From assembly GCA_028274465.1 (NCBI GenBank), contig CM051457.1:58079550-58143549 (forward strand): 64,000 nucleotides of DNA. Direction: 5' to 3'. The notes beneath the pieces are model-generated. The model had not been told where the DNA came from, did no database searches, and saw only the letters and a program-made list of their open reading frames with translations. This DNA comes from Plantago ovata (taxonomy: Eukaryota; Streptophyta; Magnoliopsida; Lamiales; Plantaginaceae). Positions 24,095-36,225 of the stretch are shown here, in pieces. The translations under genes and the position numbers were made by a program. How positions within the stretch are numbered: the first letter of the stretch is position 1; each line of letters begins with the position of its first letter.

Positions 24095-24864
24095 GTGGTG
24101 GTGGTAGTTCCATGGATAGGGCCAACTCATCCATTAGTATTCATGGCATCCTTATTGTTCCTATGGTCTTCATTGTCACTACTGTCATCACCATTGTCAC
24201 CAGTAGAGTTGCATTGTCGAAGAGAATCCTCAAGATTAGCCGCCGCAGTTATGGAATCGTCCATCTTGTAGCTATCTAATAGGTTGTGAACTGTTGAAGG
24301 GGAAATAGCAGTGGTATCAGAGCCTCCCTTTCCAACGTTTTACACCCCGAGGAGGTTACAGTAAGCTGCTTGGATACTCAGAAGTCTTCTAACATTTTTT
24401 CCAATGTCGACCACATTCTCTACGGTTGATGCTCCCGATGTCTATATGGTGCTCCCTTTAGAAGCAGTCAAGGGACACCCCTAAGAGGGGCTGGGTGTCC
24501 ATGTCATTATGTTTTGGAACCAAGCTAGCGATTCGGAACTTTCTCACCACTGTCGACTAAAGACTAAATCCGTTGTGGTGAGGTCGTCCCGGTGCCTTCC
24601 TATTCACACGAACCTTGCAGTCCTTGTGATAGATTGCTGACGTAATAATTGTTTCTATCCCTTCGGTGGTGCATGAATAGGCATCGGAGTCCTTACTCCA
24701 GGTGGATTCTCGCTCCTCCTTTCGGATAAACCGCGACGTTGTTGCAAGAGCCCGTGGCTCGAACGCACCTCTAACGAGATCACTCTCCTTGATATGGTTG
24801 TAATCGATCCCCCTCCAATACTTGATAGTAGCCAAACGGGAGTGCTCCTCTCCCTTTGTGGCAT
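24095..24864 (-). pseudogene. GypB ORF2 remnant, heavily degraded
   Basis: Starts at an ATG (24864) five bases after a predicted splice acceptor, in the same place as GypA ORF2. Readable pieces lie in shifting frames: one runs to 24655, another (with KYWRGIDYNHI and RGAFEPRALATTSRF) to 24557. The 3' end encodes an Asp/Asn-rich acidic tail that stops near 24147. Homology to GypA ORF2 is inferred from position and context rather than clear sequence similarity. Confidence 0.4.
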
Positions 24865-24869
24865 GGTTC

Positions 24870-25409
24870 CTACAAACAGCAGTTAGTACCTCGTATGACA
24901 CAAAACTGACTCATGCATATGCTAATGTAAGAGCGAAACACACGAGTGATAAAATCAACAATCGAACTCCGCAAATACTTCATGTCTAATCTAGCTACTA
25001 ATATGCAACACACCAAAATAATCTCGACATGTACATATCGCATTACGCTCGTGCTAGACAACCAATAACCTAAATAATAAGGCTCAATTCATACCATAGT
25101 AACGAAAAATTCTAGCATCATAAATCCTCATACCCTACAATTAAGCATTCTACCATCATATCCATCATTATTACATCAGTAAACACAATCATATGTATGG
25201 AATCGAAGAAAAAGATACATTGCATAACAAGATAAAACATCTAGTAGTAAAATTCTCAAATCAACAATCCAAGCATAATTGAGCATGCAATTGATAGTAA
25301 ATAACATTTCTAATCACACAATCAACCTACCCATGCATCATATAAGCCTAATTGAAGCTCAAAACAGATTACCCTCAAATTTGAAAAATTAGGGTTTATG
25401 TGAAGATAC
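24870..25409 (-). other. Predicted 5'UTR intron of GypB ORF2
   Basis: Sense donor CTGAG|GTATCTTC (25410/25409), followed by AAACCCTAATTTT, and acceptor CTGTTTGTAG ending at 24870. 540 nt, A/T-rich with no ORF. It matches the GypA intron in position, donor context and start sequence. Confidence 0.55.
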
Positions 25410-25640
25410 CTCAGATCTGGAAAACGAATGCACTAGAGTGAAAGTTGTTCGGATGAAAGAAAGAGCACATAATGGGCTTCGATTGAAGCTATAGAACACT
25501 AAATTTGGTGGAAGATTGAAGATTTTATGAAGGATTGAAGTATTTTCGCGTTTTTTGGATTTTTGGGGAGTAAGAAGGGTGAAGAGATGAAGAAATGAGG
25601 AGAATGGGGGTTTTTCGCATTTTTGACTCTATAGAATCCG
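25410..25640 (-). promoter_or_regulatory. Candidate internal promoter/leader of GypB ORF2
   Basis: C/T-rich leader on the sense strand (CATTTCTTCATCTCTTCACC) between the PalB cluster and the intron donor. A weak TATA-like CTATAGAG lies at about 25627-25634, immediately downstream of the palindromes, mirroring the LTR order of palindromes then TATA. Confidence 0.4.
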
Positions 25641-25753
25641 TGGGGCGAGTCGCCCCTGGTATGGTGCGAGTCGCCTCGTATGTGGGGCGAATCGCCCCGC
25701 GCGCCCAGAGAGCGCGGAGCTCTGTGGACTTGTGGGGCGATTCGCCCCCCACC
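25641..25753. repeat. PalB palindrome cluster between GypB gag-protease and ORF2
   Basis: GTGGGGCGAGTCGCCCC, GTGCGAGTCGCC, GTGGGGCGAATCGCCCC and GTGGGGCGATTCGCCCCCCAC. The same words as in the PalB LTR array. Confidence 0.85.
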
Positions 25754-25955
25754 TCCTGAGGCGGGGAGACGAAACTTTCAAAAAATTACGGTTTTTAAGT
25801 CCCTGAAACCATTTTTCTCATAAAACCACTCGAAAAAGCTCACTCAAACATAACATAAGCACACACGACACAGAGACGAACAAATTCACATATGAAAAGC
25901 AAATTGTTCAAGTATGAATGCATGCAAAAAAGCAGTAAAAAAAAGCGATAACAAC

Positions 25956-25973
25956 TCCGGGTTGCCTCCCGGA
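25956..25973 (-). promoter_or_regulatory. Conserved stem-loop after gag-protease (GypB)
   Basis: Sense TCCGGG, loop AGGCAA, CCCGGA. It lies about 45 bases past the gag-protease stop and is preceded by a GTCGAGTCAAAGACT-type conserved stretch also present in GypA, GypC and GypD. Confidence 0.65.
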
Positions 25974-26016
25974 TAACGCCATTGTTTATAGTCTTTGACT
26001 CGACTCCTTCTTGCGC

Positions 26017-27745
26017 CTAGCTCTTCTTCTTGAGGGTACTAGACTTCCCCTTCATGGATCTTCTCCTCATGCCACGAACCTGTGAATAAGAATGAACATA
26101 GACAGCAAGACCATAGTAGTTAACAGTCTGAGAAGCATTGAAGTGATCAGGTGGGTCAGATATGGCTCGCAACACGTGTCGCTTGCCATCCACCTCAATG
26201 GTGCAAGTCCTTCGGTATATGTCTATCACGGAGCGTAGCTTGGTCAAAAACGTTCGCCCCAAGAGAACAACATCCCCCATCATAGGTGTAGACGCCGGCA
26301 TAACAACAAAATTGGTGTACATAGAAGCTTCACCAATCTTGACCAATACGTTCTTCACAACGCCTTCGGGTCTCACAAAGGATCCATCCGCCAATTGCAC
26401 AATAGCCTTATGCTCAGATAGTTTTCCAAGGCTACTCTTCTCAAACACATTCATCGGGAGCACATTAGAGTAGGATCCCGTGTCTAGTGTAGCACGGACA
26501 TCTTCAAGTTCACCAATCCCGACCTTAACATCGAAACTTTGAGGAAGTGGCTCGGGATCCTCTTGCTCCTCTTCACTCTCATCAGTACCAAGGTCCTTCT
26601 CTTCTTCCTTGGCTAGTGGAGGTTCTTCTTTCTTGCAACACTCACACTTAGCAACCTTCTTGATGGTGATTTCGACAGGTAGATCACCACCAAGGTAATG
26701 GACATCGACTTCTCAGTGTTGCTAGGCAGCTTGCCTTGCTCCCTATTTGCTCCTCGGTCGATCAACTCTTGCATCTTTTGATGGGCAAGCCTAGTGCTCT
26801 CTTCCAACCGATCAAGCCTTGCCCTAGTCTTCTCAGAATCTTCTTCATAACGTTTGAGAAAACTTTGGGTGTGATCAACCATCTTTTGCAAGTTCTCCAT
26901 CAGTAGAGCTGTCTTCGACTTCGGTTGCTCTTTCGGAATGGGATTTTCGCAGTGATCATTACCATAGTTAAGCCTACTACGGTCTTGGTTAGGGCCATAG
27001 GTTTGGCTATCCGGTGCATATCCTTGATTGTTTCGGAACCCTCTTCTCCAAAATCCACCTCGAGTATTCCTACCGTCTTGTCCGTAGCTAGCTTCTTGAG
27101 TACCAAATTCCGTAGCAAAGGCTTCCTCTTCGCCTCCTTGAACCCAGTTGCCATCATCATATGCAAGCTCCGATCTACACATATGAGCCCCATGCCCATA
27201 GTTCTTGCATATTCGGCAAACTTCGTTCGACACAGTGTTCCAGTGGCGCTCTTGAGGACTTGTTTCAATTCGTTGGTAAAGCACTCGAATTGATCCCTAT
27301 TCCCCCCATACATAGAGGCTTCTTGAGTAGGTGGAGCTTCAGGTCCACGTCTCCTAACCATTGCTCTTGGGTCCTTGAACTGCGACCCCTTAGCAAGCCT
27401 TTCGAAAACTGCCCAGACGGCTTCTGCGGTTTCCTCCCAAATATTGCCACGGCATTGGAAGTCCACCACTTGTTGGTTCTCGAAGGTTAGTCCATTGTAG
27501 AAGTGTTGGACTAGATCCGAAAGCTCAAAACCATGGTGAGGGCACTTGTTCATGAGGTCTTGGAACCTCTCGAACGCGGTGTAGATGGTCTCATCATAGT
27601 CTTGTTTGAACCCAGTGATTTGCGCCTTAAGCGCGGTAGTCAAGGTGTGAGGGAAGTATTTTTACATGAAAGCTGAAAAAACCTTCTCCCAAGTGTCCAA
27701 CGAGCCCGCCGGTAAAGAACTCAACCATGACTTGGCTCTGTCGCC
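26017..27745 (-). pseudogene. GypB gag-protease, 3' portion, degraded
   Basis: Continues from 34442 across the GypC insertion. A TAA in the gag core near 27661 and frameshifts near 27240 and 26690 break it. Readable in order: the gag core (MTTALKAQITGF ... CPHHGFELSDLVQHFYNG), the zinc knuckle CRICKNYGHGAHMC, a coiled-coil-like segment, LPSNTEKS, a Cys pair CC, and the aspartic protease with LDTGSYSN (about 26470-26500), ending in a basic tail at 26017. No RT follows. Confidence 0.85.
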
Positions 27746-28103
27746 AAGCCTGATGAATGTGTATTTTACAGTTTCATTTGAGTCTTTTTCACCTATTTTA
27801 GCTATCCTCTATGTTAATTTAGCTATATTTTAGTGCATTTTATTAGAATAGTGTCATGTTTCCCTTTAGATTTTATTTTACAGGTTTTGGTTGAAAAATG
27901 AGGATTTCGGAGCAATTATATTGAAGTTGACAAGGAACTGGTGTTCCAGAAGCCTATTTGGAGTATCTGAAGGTTTCCAGATAGGATTTGGAGTCTAGGG
28001 GTCGAATCTGGAGGTTAGAAGGCCACTAGAAGTCAGAAACCGAGTCCGAAAAGGGAAGAAATCCAAAAACGCGTCGAAAACGCGGAATTCCGCGAAATTT
28101 ACT

Positions 28104-28184
28104 ACCGGGTGAATCGCCCGGGACGTGGGGCGAATCGCCCCACAACGGACGAATCGCCCGGTGTGTGGGGCGAATCGCCCCACA
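28104..28184. repeat. PalB palindrome cluster in the GypC 5' LTR
   Basis: Four successive GGGCGAATCGCCC-type palindromes immediately upstream of CTATATATAG. The 3' LTR of the same element has fewer (33518-33562). Confidence 0.85.
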
Positions 28185-29167
28185 CTATTTCGAAGCCTAT
28201 ATATAGTTGCTCAGTTTTTCTCCGAAATTCATACTTTTCCAGACCTATTCTCTCACCTTTCTCTGTAGTTTTAGGTAGGAACTTCCCAGAGCCTGTTCTG
28301 GGGGTTCGTAGCTTAGGAGACACTTTTTCATAGCAGTTTGGAGCTTGTAAGATCGCGATTTTTCGGAGACTGACAACCTTCGGTAACATTGTATCTTACG
28401 GTTTGTTCTACTTATTTTTATATATCTTTCAACATGTTTTCTTCTATGATATCTGTTGATTGCATGACAACTATGAGTAGCTAAGCTTATCGTTGGTGGC
28501 AGTATGTGAATTCTTAGCAAAGGGTAGATAATCATGCTAATGGCTATATCGCGCATTATACTCCGTGTTATTGCTTTATTTCGTTGATCAGGCTCAGCCT
28601 AAATCCTCGTATGTTGATTAATTATTATGCACAATTGGACCATCGTCGACCTATGCATATCTATATCTTCGTAGTGTTGAATAATTACGAAACACAATTG
28701 GACAATAGCGCTTGACTTGTCAGTATCTTTATCTTCGTAGTGTTTAATAATTACAACAGGACCATTGATTGATCAAAGATCTCCATGCAAGACCGATAAA
28801 TTTACGCATGATTATTGACCCGTTATGCTTTGAAGGATCATACTATCACCAATCTCCATTATCTGTTAGAAAAACATTTGCTATACCGTCTGCTATTTTT
28901 ATATTCTTTAGTTAAATAGATAAAGCTAGTTATAGATAAAGTTAGTTAAATAGATAAAGCTAGTTTGATTGAATCCACTTTCGACGTTCGGGACGAGCGA
29001 CGACGTTCAGGTTTGGGGAGGAGGTTATCGCTGGTTATCTCTATACTTATCTTGCTTATGATAAACTCGTGAAATTTTTGCATTTGCACGTTTACTTCTT
29101 TCCTAGGATAGTCTTGCATGTTTTATATGGAGTTTATTGCCGAATTTTTTGAACTTTTTTATTGGGT

Positions 29168-29267
29168 NNNNNNNNNNNNNNNNNNNNNNNNNNNNNNNNN
29201 NNNNNNNNNNNNNNNNNNNNNNNNNNNNNNNNNNNNNNNNNNNNNNNNNNNNNNNNNNNNNNNNNNN
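29168..29267. other. Assembly gap, exactly 100 N
   Basis: A run of 100 N, the conventional placeholder for a gap of unknown size. Sequence on its two sides does not belong next to each other in other family copies. Confidence 0.98.
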
Positions 29268-29433
29268 AATCGGGACCCGACAATCTCGGTTTATCAAATG
29301 GCGCCGGTGCCCGGGACTATACTCCGTTTTTCCTGTTTATTTGTTTATTTTAGCATTCAAATTCCTAAATTCTGTAGTTTAGTTTTCCGTTTAATCTCTC
29401 TCTGAATACTGCTTTTCCTAGTCCTGGTACAGA

Positions 29434-31557
29434 TAGTGTATCAACATACACGATCTAAGAGGACCACAGCTTGCCTGATTCCAATTGCTGAATCGACAGA
29501 GTCTACCACCCAAAAGAAGGCGACTACTTTCAAGGCGTGCCTGAAGGAAATGAGGATAACAATTTCTCTGATCTCAAACACAGTCGTTTCAAGGAATCGC
29601 GGCAATGGCGAAGCTAGAACAACTGAAAGCATGGGTTTCACCCACCAAGGATCGTATGAGGGGACCGGGATGTTTCTTTCGTCTGGCAACTCGAGATCTG
29701 GAAATCAAGAACCACGCATTCCAACATCTTCCGAGGTTCTATGGCTTATGCAAGTGAAGATGTGATGGGTACTTGCACGATATCGACGATTTCGTCAACC
29801 AACTCCCACGACCCTAGGCGGAAATAACAACGGATAGTTACGATAAGTTTTTGCTATGGGACTTGGCGACAGAGCCAATCAGGGTTGAGTTCTCTACCAG
29901 AAGGCGACGCTGGACACTTGGGGATAGGTTTTTCACTTTTCAGGAGAAATACTTTCCTCACAGCCTTGACTACGGCGCTAAAGGCGGCAAATCACTAGAT
30001 TCAAGCAGGACTATGATGAGACCATCTACAACCGCGTTTGAGGGTCCAAGATCTCACGAACAAGTGCCAAACCATGGTTTTTTGAACTTTCTACCTAGTC
30101 CACACTTCTACAATGGACTAACCTTCGAGAACCAACAAGTGGTGGATTTCCAGTGCCGAGGCAATATTTGGGAGGAAACCGCAGAACCGTCTGGCAGTTT
30201 CGAAAGGCTTGCTAAGGGTTCGCAGTTTCAAGGACCCAAGAGCAGGTTAGGAGACGTGGACCTGAGCTCCACCGACTCAAGAGCCCCTATGATTAGGGGA
30301 ATGGGGAACAATTCAAGTGCTTTACAACGAATTAAGCAATCCTCAAGGAGCGCCACTAAACACTGTTTTCGAACGAAGTATGCCGAATATGCAAGAACTT
30401 ATGGGCATGGGGCTCATATGTGTAGGATCGGAGCTTTCGTAGGATGATGGCAAGTGGGCTCGAGGAGGCGAAGAGGAAGCCTTTGCTACGGAGCTTGGTA
30501 CTCAAGAAGCTAGCTACGGACAGACGGTGGGAATCCTCGAGGTGGATTTTGGAGAAGAGGATTCCGAAACATCAAGGATATGCACCGGCTAACCAAACTT
30601 ATGCCCTAACCAAGATCGTAGTAGGTAAACTATGGTAATGACCACTGGAAACCCCGCTCCGAAAGAGCCACCGAAATCGAAGTCGCTCAACTGCTGAGAA
30701 CTTGCAAAAGATGGTGTCACACCCAAAGTTTTCTCAAACTTTAAATGAAGAAGATTCTGAGAAGACTAGGCAAAGGGTGATAGGTTGGAAGGAGCACGAG
30801 GCTTGCCCATCAAAAGATGCAAGAGTTGACGACCGAGGAGCAATCGGTGAACAAGGCAAACTGCCAGCAACCTGAGAAGTCGAATTCCGTTACATTGGCT
30901 GGTGATCTGCCTGACGAATCACCATCAAGAAGGTTGCTAAGTGGAGTGGTGCAAGAAGGGAAGACTTCTACAAGCTAAGGAAGAAGAGAAGGACCGTGGT
31001 TCGACGGAAGTGATAAGGAGCAAGAGGATCCCGAACCACTCCCTAAAGTTTCGATGTTAAGGTCGGGATGGTGAGCTTGAAGATGTTTTCCCGTGCCACA
31101 CTAGACACGGGATCCTACTCTACATACTCCCGTTGAATGTGTTTGAAAAGAGTAGCCTTCGAAACTGCTGAGCATAGGGCTATTGTGCAACTGGCGGATG
31201 GATCCGTTATGAGACCCGAAAGGCTTGTGAAAATGTGTTGGTCAAGATTGGTGAAGCGTCTGTATACACCATTTTGTAGTTTATGCGGCGTCTGCACCTG
31301 GAACGGGGGATGTCATTCACTTGGGGCGAACGTTCTTGACTAAGCACGTTTCCGGGATGGACATCTACCAAAACTTGCACGATGAAGTGGATGGCAAGCA
31401 CATGTGTTGCAAGCCATTTTCTGATCCACCTGATCCGCCTGATAATTCTTACACTACTCACACGGTGGTCTTGCGGCCTATGTTCTTTCTTATTCACAGG
31501 TTGTGGCATGAAGAGGAGTCACTGAAGGAAGTCTAGTACCGCCGAAAGAAGAGCTAG
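29434..31557 (+). pseudogene. GypC gag-protease, heavily indel-ridden
   Basis: Aligns throughout with GypD gag-protease (52436-54474), but single-base insertions and deletions occur every few dozen bases, many in short homopolymers, so only fragments read (the gag core near 30100-30240, zinc-knuckle region near 30380-30430, protease region near 31090-31340). The start ATG is itself lost. The pattern looks more like raw long-read error than mutation, so its biological state cannot be judged. Confidence 0.7.
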
Positions 31558-33165
31558 GCACAGACGGAGTCGAGTCAAAGACTTTAAACAATGGCGCTAT
31601 CCGGGAGGCAACCCGAGTTTTTTATCGCTTTCTTTACCGCCTCCGCTGAAGGTTAGTGTGTTTTTGTTTTTGTTTTGCTCACGAGGTTGATTGAGTAGTA
31701 TAGGTCATTTATGAAGCATTAGCTCTCACCTTGAATCCACTTTAGACGTTCGGGACGAGCGATGACGTTCAGGTTTGGGGAGGAGGTTTAGCGCTGGTTA
31801 TCTCTATACTTATCTTGCTTATGAAACTCGTGGAAATTTTTGCATTTGCACGTTTACTGCTTTCCTAGGATAGTCTTGCATGTTTTATATGGAGTTATTG
31901 CCGAATTTTTTTGAACTTTGTTATTGGGTAGATCAACTATCTATGCCTTTAATCAATGCTTCATCTCTATGAATTTGTTTAGGTTTTTCTCGCTTGGCTT
32001 GTCACATTTATGTATTGCACTTAGTAAGTTTGGTAGTCTCGACATCACTTAGTGGTGTTTTCTCTACTGCGGTTCAAGAAGGCCTTTATAATAGGAGATG
32101 CATGTTAGGGTCTTATTGTTGTTTCCCCGAGTATTATGTACCTAAGAGGCAACAAGTCTTCACCATGCTTTGAGATTGCTAAATGCCTAGGAAGGAGGTA
32201 GTGGAGGTTGTGTGATCCTTTGTTTATAACCTATTCTTTCGAATAGGTTGGGGAGGGGGTTTATACCATCATTAGACTTGTTTCGTTTTTCATTTCCGTA
32301 TCGTGAGTTTATTTTCCTTTTCCGTAAATTTTTTACTCAACCTATTGTTTCGAATAGGTTTGGGGAAGTCGTGTGAGTCATTTTGTTTCACTTTTTGTTA
32401 TGCTACTGCTGGCTAAAAAAAAATCGAAAAACAAGAAAAAAAAAATTTCCAGGAAAAAAGAAAAAAAAAGAAAAAAAAAACTGGAAAGGGAAAAAAAAAA
32501 GAAAAAAAGAAAAAGACCCCAAAAAAGCACGAAGAGTCCAAAAAAAAAAAAGCCAAATAGCAGTTTAGCAAAGTGTTTGTGTCTCATTTTCCAATTCTTG
32601 TAATGTTCGTAATCGTGTTGTAATTTTCTATTTTTTATCTTTTTGTTTGAGTGTCATCTGTTCTAGATCACCCTCGTCCTGCCATTCCGGAATTGGTGAA
32701 TAGCTTAAGACTTTACTTGAGAGATGGGTAGAATAGGGGAGTGTTATCTTTTATAGGGAACCCTCCTTCGTTTGATGAGAGCCAGTATTGGTTCGACCTC
32801 TTTGAGGGAAAGTCTTAAACTTGGTGAACAGCAGTAAGTCCTCAGTTTCATAAGCACGGGACAACCATTCGTATCTTAGCATGCTTCATTATGTCGTCAC
32901 TGACTAGGTCCAGGTAGAGAATGTTACGAGAGACTATCTTGTCTTGACATAAGTGCTTATGTGGATGTGTATAAGTCAATCGAGGTATTCTTCAACCTAT
33001 ATTCATGCTTTGATTTATATGGTTTTTGTTCATATGTTTTTTGATAAATTCAGTGGATTAGTTCATTTTATTTGGCATGAGACTACATTTGTGTCTTGCA
33101 TTGTTTTTTGCATTAGAGTCTAGCTTAGTTGCTTGAGGACAAGCAAAGGTTCGGTTTGGGGAGTT
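31558..33165 (+). other. GypC 3' untranslated region with stem-loop, hairpins and PPT
   Basis: The stem-loop CCGGG / AGGCAA / CCCG is at about 31600-31616. Hairpin-purine modules lie at 32229-32260 and 32339-32368; an A/G-rich tract at 32415-32530; the final hairpin TTGCTTG / AGGA / CAAGCAA at 33129-33146 with PPT 33153-33165. No coding signal. Confidence 0.7.
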
Positions 33166-34441
33166 TGATGAATGTGTATTTTACACTTTCATTTGAGTCT
33201 TTTCACCTATTTTAGCTATCCTCTATGTTAATTTAGCTATATTTTAGTGCATTTTATTAGAATAGTGTCACGTTTCCCTTTAGATTTTATTTTACAGGTT
33301 TTGGTTGAAAAACGAGGATTTCCGAGCAATTATATTGAAGTTGAATAGGAACTGGTGTTCCAGAAGCCTATTTGGAGTATCTGAAGGTTTCGGATAGGAT
33401 TTGGAGTCTAGGGGTCGAATCTGGAGGTTAGAAGGCCACTAGAAGTCAGAAACCGAGTCCGAAAAGGGGAAGAAATCAAAAACGCGTCGAAAACGCGGAA
33501 TTCCGCGAAATTTACTCCCGGGCGAATCGCCCCACACCGGGCGAATCGCCCGGTGTGTGGGGTACTATTTCGAAGCCTATATATAGTTGCTCAGTTTTTC
33601 TCCGAAATTCATACTTTTCCAAACCTATTCTCTCACCTTTCTCTGTAGTTTTAGGTAGGAACTTCCCAGAGCCTGTTCTGGGGTTCGTAGCTTAGGAGAC
33701 ACTTTTTCATAGCAGTTTGGAGCTTGTAATATCGTGATTCTTCGGAGACTGGCAACCTTCGGTAACATTGTATCTTACGGTTTATTCTACTTATTTTTAT
33801 ATATCTTTCAACATGTTTTCTTCTATGATTTCTGTTGATTGCATGACAACTATGAGTAGCTAAACTTATCGTTGGTGGCAGTATGTGAATTCTTAGCGAA
33901 GGGTAGATAATCATGCTAATAGCTATATCGCGCATTATACTCCGTGTTATTGCTTTATTTCGTTGATCAGGCTCAGCCTAAATCCTCGTATGTTGATTAA
34001 TTATTATGCACAATTGGACCCTCGTCGACCTATGCATATCTATATCTTCGTAGTGTTGAATAATTACGGAACACAATTGGACAATAGCGCTTGACTTGTC
34101 AGTATCTTTATCTTCGTAGTGTTTAATAATTACAACAGGACAATTGATTGATCAAAGATCTCTATGCAAGACCGAGGAATTTACGCATGATTATTGACCC
34201 GTTATGCTTTGAAGGATCATACTATCACCAATCTCCATTATCTGTTAGAAAAACCTTTGCTATACCGTCTGCTGTTTTTATATTCTTTAGTTAAATAGAT
34301 AAAGCTAGTTATAGTCCTTAGAGAACGACACTCGAGGTCATTCTACTGCTACACTACGGTTTTCGTTGTAGTTGTGAATTGCCTTTGGCTAAATAACAAA
34401 TTTATTTGATTAATCGGGACCCGACAATCTTCGGTTCAACA
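33166..34441 (+). repeat. GypC 3' LTR
   Basis: 1,276 bp, TGATGAATG to GGTTCAACA, followed by TSD AAGCC. The PalB array is shortened and rearranged compared with the 5' LTR. Confidence 0.9.
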
Positions 34442-34870
34442 AAGCCCCATCGCAAAAACCTTCATCCTCAACTCATCCGTTGTTATTTCAGCTCCGGGTC
34501 GTGGGAGTTGGTTGACGAAATCATCGATATCGTGCAAGTACCCCATGACATCTTCCCTTGCTAAGCCATATAACCTCGGAAGTTGTTGGAACGCGTGGTT
34601 CTTGATTTCCAGATCTCGAGTTACAGACGAAAGAACAATCGCCGGTCCCCTCATACGATCCTTGGAGGGTTGAACCCATGCTTTCAGTGGTCTAGCTTCT
34701 GCCATTCCGTCGATTTCCTTGAAAAGACTGTGTAGAGATTCAGAGAAATCGGCATCCTCTATTTCCTCTAGTTCACGCCTTTGAAGTAGTCGGCTTCTTT
34801 GGTGGTAGACTCTGTCGATCTCAGCAATTGAATCAGCAAGCGGTGTTCCTCTAGATCGTATATGTGGCAT
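34442..34870 (-). pseudogene. GypB gag, 5' portion
   Basis: Starts MPHIRSRGTPLADS at 34870 and covers the basic N-terminus and the first part of the gag core (RGPAIVLSSVTRDLEIKN, LPRLYGLAREDVMGY). GypC interrupts it after the MGL residues; the frame resumes at 27745. Confidence 0.88.
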
Positions 34871-34995
34871 ACACTATCTGTTACAAACTAGGAAAGGAGT
34901 ATCATAGAGAGATTGAATAGGAAAACTAAAAACTACTAGAACTAGGAATTGAATGCTGAAAATATAAAAAAGCTAAACAGAAAAAAGGAGTATAG

Positions 34996-35013
34996 TCCCT
35001 GGCAACGGCGCCA
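34996..35013 (-). other. GypB primer-binding site (tRNA-Asp)
   Basis: Sense TGGCGCCGTTGCCAGGGA, one mismatch to the tRNA-Asp complement, three bases from the 5' LTR. Confidence 0.88.
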
Positions 35014-35016
35014 ATT

Positions 35017-36220
35017 TGATGAACTGGTTTAGAACTTGTCAGATTCTAGTTAATCAAATAAATTTGTATTTAGCCAAAGGCAATTCACAACTACAACGAA
35101 AACCGTAGTGTATTAGTAGAATAACCTCGAGTGTCGATCTCTAAGGACTATAACTAGCTTTATCTAATCGAACTTAAGAATATAAAATTAACAGACTACT
35201 TAGCAAAGGTTTTTCTTAACAGATAATGGAGATTGGTGATAGTATGGTCTTTCAAAGCATAGCAGGTTAATAATCATGCATAAATTCCCCGGTTTTGCAT
35301 AGACATCTTTGATCAATGAATTGTCCAATTGTGTTCCGTAATTATTCAACACTACGAAGATAGAGATTTAGATAGATCAAAGAAATAAAGCAATAACTCA
35401 AGGTATAATGCGCGATATAGCCATTAGCATAATTATTAACCCTTCGCTAAGAAATCACATACTATCACCAACGAGAAGTTTAGCTACTCATAGATGTCAT
35501 GCAATCAACAGAAATCATACCACGAATGAATGAAAACATGATGAAAGATATATAAATATAAATAGAAAAACTGTAAGATACAATGTTACCGAAGGTTGTC
35601 AATCTCCGAAGAATCGCGATCTTACAAGCTCCAAAACGCTAAGAAAAAGTATCTCCTAAGCTAAGAATCCCCAGAACAGGCTCTGGAGAATTCCTACCTA
35701 AAACTAATGAGAAAGGTGAGAGAAAAGGTCTGGAAAAGTATGAAAAACGGAGAAAACTGAGCAACTATATATAGGCGTTCGGCAGGTGTGGGGCGAAGGG
35801 CCCCACACACCGGGCGATTCGCCTGGTGTGGGGCGATTCGCCCCACGTCCCGGGCGACTCGCCCGGGAGCTTTTTTCGGCTGAAACGCATTTTCGACGCG
35901 TTTTTGGATATCTTTTCCTTTTCGGACTCGGTTTTTGCCTTCTAGTGACCTTCTAGCCTTCAGATTCGAACCCTAGACTTCAAATCCTATCCGGAATCTT
36001 CTGGATACTCCAATTAGGCCTTCGGAACACCAATTCCTTGTCTACTTCAATATAATTGCCTGAAAAACCTCGTTTTTCACCCAAAACCTGTAAAATACAA
36101 ACTAAAGGGAAACGTGACACTATTCTAATAAAATGCACTAAAATATAGCTAAATTAACATAGAGGATAGCTAAAATAGGTGAAAAAGACTCAAATGAAAG
36201 TGTAAAATACACGTTCATCA
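35017..36220 (-). repeat. GypB 5' LTR
   Basis: 1,204 bp, uninterrupted. TATA box at about 35766-35774 with PalB array 35786-35868 upstream on the sense strand. Followed by TSD AGCAG. Confidence 0.92.
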
Positions 36221-36225
36221 AGCAG

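Larger units (their letters stand above)
27751..29296 (+). repeat. GypC 5' LTR, chimeric and gapped
   Basis: Normal LTR to about 28970. After a short duplicated stretch (ATAGATAAAGC), sequence from about 28972 to 29167 matches the 3' untranslated region of the family (compare 54663-54860) rather than LTR. It runs into 100 Ns, and true LTR resumes at 29268 for its last bases. PalB array at 28104-28184, TATA box near 28198-28205. Confidence 0.75.
27751..34441 (+). mobile_element. GypC: compact Athila-like element (gag-protease only), partly misassembled
   Basis: TSD AAGCC at 27746-27750 and 34442-34446, inserted in GypB gag. 5' LTR 27751-29296 (chimeric, contains the N gap), PBS 29299-29316 with errors, gag-protease remnants 29434-31557, stem-loop near 31600, 3' UTR to 33165, 3' LTR 33166-34441. 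It lacks ORF2 and the internal palindrome cluster seen in GypB. Same family as GypD. Confidence 0.85.
11678..36220 (-). mobile_element. GypB: non-autonomous Athila-like gypsy element (gag-protease plus ORF2)
   Basis: Flanked by AGCAG (11673-11677 and 36221-36225) and inserted in Cop1 ORF3. LTRs are 11678-11745 plus 21332-22474 (3' LTR, split by GypA) and 35017-36220 (5' LTR); they begin TGATGAACT and end GTTCATCA when read on the plus strand. Net length is about 8.26 kb after removing GypA and GypC. In sense order: PBS for tRNA-Asp, gag-protease, a stem-loop, palindromes, a leader with intron, an ORF2 remnant, hairpin/polypurine modules and the PPT. Reverse transcriptase, RNase H and integrase are absent. 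Confidence 0.9.

Noticed and set aside
24076..24279. Plus-strand ORF in the GypB ORF2 region
   Set aside because: Antisense shadow of the acidic tail of the degraded ORF2.
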